This document shows positions 59,760-64,000 of a stretch of 64,000 nt of DNA, piece after piece. Source of the DNA: Inonotus obliquus (lineage: Eukaryota > Basidiomycota > Agaricomycetes > Hymenochaetales > Hymenochaetaceae); assembly GCA_032164295.1 (NCBI GenBank), contig JAJHTX010000012.1, positions 992,001 through 1,056,000 on the forward strand, read 5' to 3'. Every line of letters begins with the position of its first letter. Position 1 is the first letter of the stretch. Below the pieces are notes generated by a model, which did not search any database, was not told the origin of the DNA, and saw nothing but the letters and a program-made list of their open reading frames with translations. A program made the position numbers and the translations under genes.

Positions 59760-61095
59760 TTACTGCTGGTCTTCCAAAAAATCCTGCTCAACGTTGACGC
59801 CTTCGGTCTCCGTCATAGCCCTCACTTCCACAACTTCCTTGCTGTATTCTTCTTCAACAAAAGCCACCTCCAGCAGTTCGCCAAGTTGTTCTGCTATCTC
59901 CCTATGAATCGTCGGGTCCATTCCCATGATGATCTGTTGCACCACCTGTTTCTTGTCTGGACATTGGTTCGCAAAGTGTCCAAGCTTCCTGCACGCCCAG
60001 CAAAGTAGTCAACGATGAGCTGCATCGACTTCCATGGGAACTCCCATTCCAGGGTATATACCCGGTCTTGCTCCTTGTGCCTGCAATGGGGGACGTTGTG
60101 GTTGTGACAACTGTTGTTGTTGAGGTGGAGGTCCTGGGGGTCGACGGTACTGAGTTTGGGGAAGAGGAGGGAAGGTTCATACTGGTGGTCGATTCGGACG
60201 TAGTTGCATTCGAAGTTGTTGCTCTACTGCATCGACGGCTAGTGCTTTCGCTTTCCATTTGTTGTACTTTACTGGTACCTTTTCTGCTCACATCACTCCT
60301 CGAAGGACATCAGGGTTGACCGCTTGTTCCAGATGATGGATGAGGACAGCGTCGTATTCCTCCTTGACTAGTCCCGCTGAGATCCTTAGTTGCTCAAAGA
60401 CGTCAAAGAATTCGTCAGCCGTACGATGTCCCTGTACTTCCGTGTAGATCTGAGCTAGCACTTTAGACGCTCTGTGGGGGTCTCTGAAGGATGCATCGAG
60501 GGCTTCGATGAACTTCCCAAAATCATTAGGGATGGTCGAACTTCCATCAGCGGCAGTGTTTTGGTCGACATAGTTTTGCACCCACGTTGAAGCTCATCCT
60601 GACTTTAGATAAGATAGCACGAACTTGATTCGGTTGACGTCCATTCCAAACCTTCCTGGATTCTCCGATATGTATAATATGAACTCTCGACGGAAGTCCT
60701 CGTATTCGTTGCCTCTGTGATACTGTCTTGGTTTATCGACGGATGGGTTATCCATTGACCCTGTGGCTGGTGCATTCATCAGTGTCCTTGGTTGTCCAAC
60801 TCCTGCCTGTGCTAGGGCCTGAGCTATGATCGCTGTGATTACGTCTGCTGTGAGTTGTGACATGTCGTCTTCTGGAGGTTCAACGTCAATACGGTCTTCT
60901 TCGACAGGGGGTGGAACAGGTTCGTGTGTCGATGGTGGTCTGGATATGATACCTTGCGGAGGATCAAATGCTCCTACCAATGGTTCCTCAGGTTCTTTGC
61001 ATGCCGAGAATCTCGCAGCTGTCGACGAGGTTGGGGTGAAGGATGAGATGGGAGCTGGGACGCTTGTTGGTGCGTGTACCCAATTGTCCTTGGCT
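59760..61095 (-). pseudogene. Gypsy gag with zinc knuckle
   Basis: Structural polyprotein of the virus-like particle. A Pro-rich N-part (PTSVPAPISSFTPTSS, then MVGAFDPPQ) is followed by the capsid-like stretch EYEDFRREFILYISENPGRF and ADEFFDVFEQLRISAG. The C-terminal CCHC zinc knuckle is CWACRKLGHFANQC. Four in-frame TGA (60596, 60290, 60179 and 60011, first base) break it, and it ends at a TAA (59762-59760). The start codon is not certain. Confidence 0.85.
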
Positions 61096-61420
61096 TGATC
61101 CCAAACTATATGCTGTTTGGTTCCAGTGGATGTCGTATAGTAAAAACCTTGACGACTCGCACTGTACTTCCCTTGTCTGATCTGACTGAGATGCTGGCAC
61201 GTGCAGTCTGATACGGTATCTATTGTGGTGGTCTGACGGGGAGAGGATGGAGTTGTTGTTGTTGTTGACGAGCAGGGATTGTATCGTCGAAGGAGATGGT
61301 GATTTTAAAAATCCAGAGAGGAACGACGAAAGAAATACGCTGACTGCAGTATACTTCGTCTATTCACTTCGTCCAGATACGGTTGCCTCTAAAATGCAAC
61401 GTTAACGTTAACGCCAGTGT

Positions 61421-61735
61421 TTACCAACGTACGATTGACTTCTGCCAACTGGAAGGGTTTTCTTCTTTGACCTTAATGTCGGCTTCCTCGATCTTCACTT
61501 CTCCCTCTCCTTCCTTAACAACGACTACTGGTTGCTGGGGACGGTATCTAAGCTTGATGTACTGAGAACGTCCTTTCTTGTCCGTTCCAACGATGATATC
61601 GTTCGGATTGTAATCGAGAGGATCGAACTTGATGACGTAGCTCTTGGGCTTTTTGTACTGTCGTTGACGGCGACTAGGAGCCAGGGTGACAAATGAAGGT
61701 TGGTTACTTTTTATGAATTCAATACACGATAACAT
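61421..61735 (-). other. Upstream ORF in gypsy 5' leader
   Basis: A 104-codon, Lys-rich frame (MLSCIEFIKSNQPSFVTLAP..., later YIKLRYRPQQPVVVV) just downstream of the 5' LTR, before gag. I do not recognise it; it could be a leader-encoded element protein or chance. Confidence 0.4.
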
Positions 61736-61883
61736 TGATTAACGTTGCCGGGCAGGGTTAAGGGTTTCTGTCGTGCTTGGGTAAACCCGGGTTGATGCGA
61801 TATCGACCTACTAGGGGGCGCTCGCAAAGGAGAGACGTTGATGACGAGTCAGACATTGGTCCTGAGTGGAGACTCGACTCTTA

Positions 61884-62438
61884 TGTTAGGACGGGCGAGG
61901 TGGCGGTGCACGCTCGAGGCCTGTTCTCACGAAGGTCGTCAAGGAACAACCTCTACTGCACCTTGAGGGGAAGTATACAGTCGTCGGCGATATACGTCTA
62001 AGGGGATAAGCCTTGAGTAATGCACGCGTCTAGGAACAGTATACAACTAAGACGTCGTGGTGGTAAGTAGATTGAATAAACTAAATAAGTACAAGAGAGA
62101 AATACCTAAGACGTCGTGGTGGTAAGTAGAAGAGTCGAGTGGGGAAGACGAGACAAGATCTATCTACTTATAAACACATGAGACGTGGGAAGGTATTACT
62201 CTAAGAAGGTGCTGCACAGCAGCATAACAATATAACCAAACAAATAACGGGGCCTGACGAGTCAGCAAGAATGAGTAAGCGTGAGTAAGCGTCATCGGGG
62301 TTGGGGCGGAATTAGTAATATAGTATTAGTAATATCGGGATGGGGCGGGGGAATCATAAAGTATTAGTAATGAGAAGAAATTAGTAATATAAGGGAATAT
62401 AAAATAGGAAAAGACAAAAAAGGAAAAGTGTTCTTACA
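61884..62438 (-). repeat. Gypsy 5' LTR (555 bp)
   Basis: Partner of 55393-55949. On the coding strand it starts TGTAAGAACACTTTTCC and ends CCTAACA. TTTATAAG (minus strand, near 62168) may serve as the TATA box. An aagacgtcgtggtggtaag unit occurs twice, 59 bp apart (about 62049 and 62108). Confidence 0.92.
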
Positions 62439-63114
62439 ATATGCACGTATTATCGGAATTTTTCATGTCGACATTGCATATCATGGACCAGGCTATGCTT
62501 ACCAGTCATACAGAAGAATGGATGTTCTCCGAGTCCACTGGTCCCAGCTCTCCCCAACAAACTCTTTCAGCTTTTCGGACAAACAATTGCCTTCCCTCGA
62601 GTTTATTCTCCATAGCGATAACAAGGTGTTTAGCTTTATTAATCTGGAGCTCGTGATTAGGGGGGCACATATATTACCAATATTTACTCAAGGTATCAGT
62701 TCTGAACATGGACGTGGTAAGGAATATCGATCCTATTATGTCAACATGTGAGTGATTCACCCATTCTCTGTCTATCCTTTATATTATGTCTCCAGTTTTG
62801 TTGATAGGGATATGTTCATGCATTATCGAGGCGGAGGAGTAGGCCATAAAATAACAAGGCACCGAAATTTGCAACTATTACATGATTTCTTGAACTCCGG
62901 CCAATCTGAAGAGACAATCAAAGATGTTCCGGATGCACCTGAACGAGAAATCAAAGATACCGAAGATCCAACAGAAAGCGAGCCCGAATTTGAAGATGAT
63001 GAAGGCATGAGTAGTGAGAGTGACAGGAAAGTATCTGAGAATGAACAGGTAGATATGGATGGAGATGAAGATGAGAAAGAGAGAGCTGAATCTGACGGGT
63101 ATGCTGATCTATAA
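62439..63114 (+). pseudogene. Plavaka-like (CACTA clade) transposase C-terminal fragment
   Basis: Reads QYARIIGIFHVDIAYHGPGY, RRMDVLRVHW, SFINLELVIRGAHILPIFTQ, then EYRSYYVNM. A GT-AG intron (about 62748-62794) joins it to FVDRDMFMHYRGGGVGHK. An acidic tail follows, ending SDGYADL. The YYVN-x-FVDRDMxMRY and RGAHxxPxF motifs are the ends of large Plavaka-type transposases of mushrooms. The N-terminal catalytic part is absent; it stops exactly at the gypsy 5' LTR end (62438/62439). It is therefore a fragment cut by a rearrangement or insertion. Confidence 0.7.
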
Positions 63115-63117
63115 TAA

Positions 63118-64000
63118 ATTCAGTCATTCATATGCATTAGCCATATAAGGCAAAATACTGGTCACGTTTGATTTGTCTTTTGTTCGGAAAGTTCGTAACT
63201 CACATACATAATGAAATACTCTTGATCACATCACTATAACCAGATTACTAGATATTGCCAAGTAAATTTTCCCTTGGATAATTGTTTGCGATGGTGTAAA
63301 GCAGATATTAATATTATCGATGCACGATAAGGCATGTATAAATCATTTGGTAAGTTGTTTTTTGTCAATACAATTAAATAGAAGGCTCTCAAGTACTTTA
63401 TAACTAGTATGATGGTTTGTACTCTTATATTAGCTTGTAAAATTGCTGCAAAGCATATATCAATTTGGCAGGCTCATGGCTTGCGTATGAAGCCAAAAAT
63501 ACCCTAACTTATACAAAATAAATGTATAATTAGCTATCCAAGTGGCATAGCATGCAGAATAAAAATATTTGCAGACCTTATAGCAATGTAAATAGCTCAC
63601 GAGACTGTCGTATTGCAATATAAAGTATTTCTTGCGATGTCAACATTTGTTAGGTAGATAGTTATGTAATATACAAGTTAAATAGGCATCATCACGTTAC
63701 AAACCGTGTCAACCAAAATCTGGATCGCGACTTTTTCCTGACGTTCTGGCGCCTTCCTGAGACGATGGCTCACTGGACACACTATAAACACCTCCATGTA
63801 CACGGTCTAGTTGTCCTTCGACGTGCCAAAGGCTCGTTCGTGCTTGTTCTCTTCTTTCTCTTTCCCATCTCAGTAATTGACCCATTGAGGCACATAATCT
63901 ATAACCGCCACAGCGGGAAAGGATGGGTACATTTACATTCTTACTTCACCGCATCTGCCAAAGGACACTCTTCTCGCTGAAGACCATACCGTGATGATCA
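63118..64000. other. AT-rich sequence at the right edge
   Basis: No gene is supported. One frame (63765-63980, +) runs close to the end of the window but shows no domain. A gene starting beyond the edge cannot be excluded. Confidence 0.45.

Larger units (their letters stand above)
55393..62438 (-). mobile_element. Ty3/gypsy LTR retrotransposon with chromodomain (7046 bp, degenerate)
   Basis: Two direct LTRs flank gag-protease-RT-RNase H-integrase-chromodomain on the minus strand, the chromovirus gene order. The right LTR is the 5' LTR. A purine tract (AAGGGGGGGGTGA, minus strand) lies just inside the 3' LTR, as expected for plus-strand priming. After the 5' LTR I find no TGG-starting tRNA primer site, so another priming mode is likely. 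Ten in-frame stops, all TGA, plus one frameshift make it inactive. Confidence 0.93.

Noticed and set aside
60068..60319. Plus-strand 83-codon frame over the gag region
   Set aside because: Opposite the gag frame with its zinc knuckle; no homology of its own.
55388..62443. A 5-bp target-site duplication for the gypsy element
   Set aside because: Left ccgag and right atatg do not match, and inner borders are fixed by the TG...CA LTR ends.

Overview
The window looks like nuclear DNA of a wood- or litter-decaying agaric (Basidiomycota, Agaricomycetes). The reasons are dense short introns of about 50-60 nt with GT-AG ends, a class II Mn-dependent peroxidase, a Clp1 (clampless1)-like gene, basidiomycete-style F-box and small secreted proteins, and fungal Ty3/gypsy, Tc1/mariner and Plavaka-type transposon sequences. 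I reconstructed the gene models by hand from splice signals and family resemblance. No database search was run.

Layout. Positions 1-43.3 kb are mainly host genes: the 5' part of a secreted manganese peroxidase (-), an FMN-dependent alpha-hydroxyacid oxidase/dehydrogenase (+), ribosomal protein eS30 (+), an F-box protein (-), an MFS anion:cation symporter (-) and a secreted GH92 alpha-mannosidase (+). Next come mitochondrial ribosomal protein uL14m (+) and HSP60 with a heat-shock element (-). After a 4.4 kb gene-free, repeat-bearing gap follow an uncharacterised coiled-coil membrane protein (+), a SAP-domain nuclear protein (-), a Clp1-like developmental protein (+), the Holliday-junction nuclease subunit SLX1 (-), a SANT/Myb-domain protein (-), a PBDC1/Chp1-type chaperone of eEF1A (+) and a small secreted protein (-).

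Positions 43.3-64 kb are a transposon graveyard. From left to right it holds a kinase N-lobe fragment, then a decayed IS630-like DDE transposase gene (-) with a 1.36 kb Tc1/mariner element nested inside it. Next is a 2.8 kb head-to-head inverted repeat of LTR-element 3' ends, followed by a stray USP7/Ubp15 MATH-domain fragment. Then come the second copy of a repeat also seen at 22.5 kb and a 7.05 kb Ty3/gypsy chromodomain retrotransposon (-) with 555-557 bp LTRs. The window ends with the 3' end of a Plavaka-like transposase.

Links between genes. The peroxidase and the hydroxyacid oxidase are divergent across 2.8 kb. White-rot peroxidases need H2O2 and Mn(III) chelators, and flavin oxidases and organic acids can supply these, but a link here is only an inference. 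HSP60, eS30, uL14m, SLX1 and the eEF1A chaperone are housekeeping genes. The clearest unusual signals lie in the transposon block. All ten in-frame stops found in the gypsy element are TGA, at sites that fit CGA-to-TGA change. The elements are nested, and host sequence appears to have been captured or cut.
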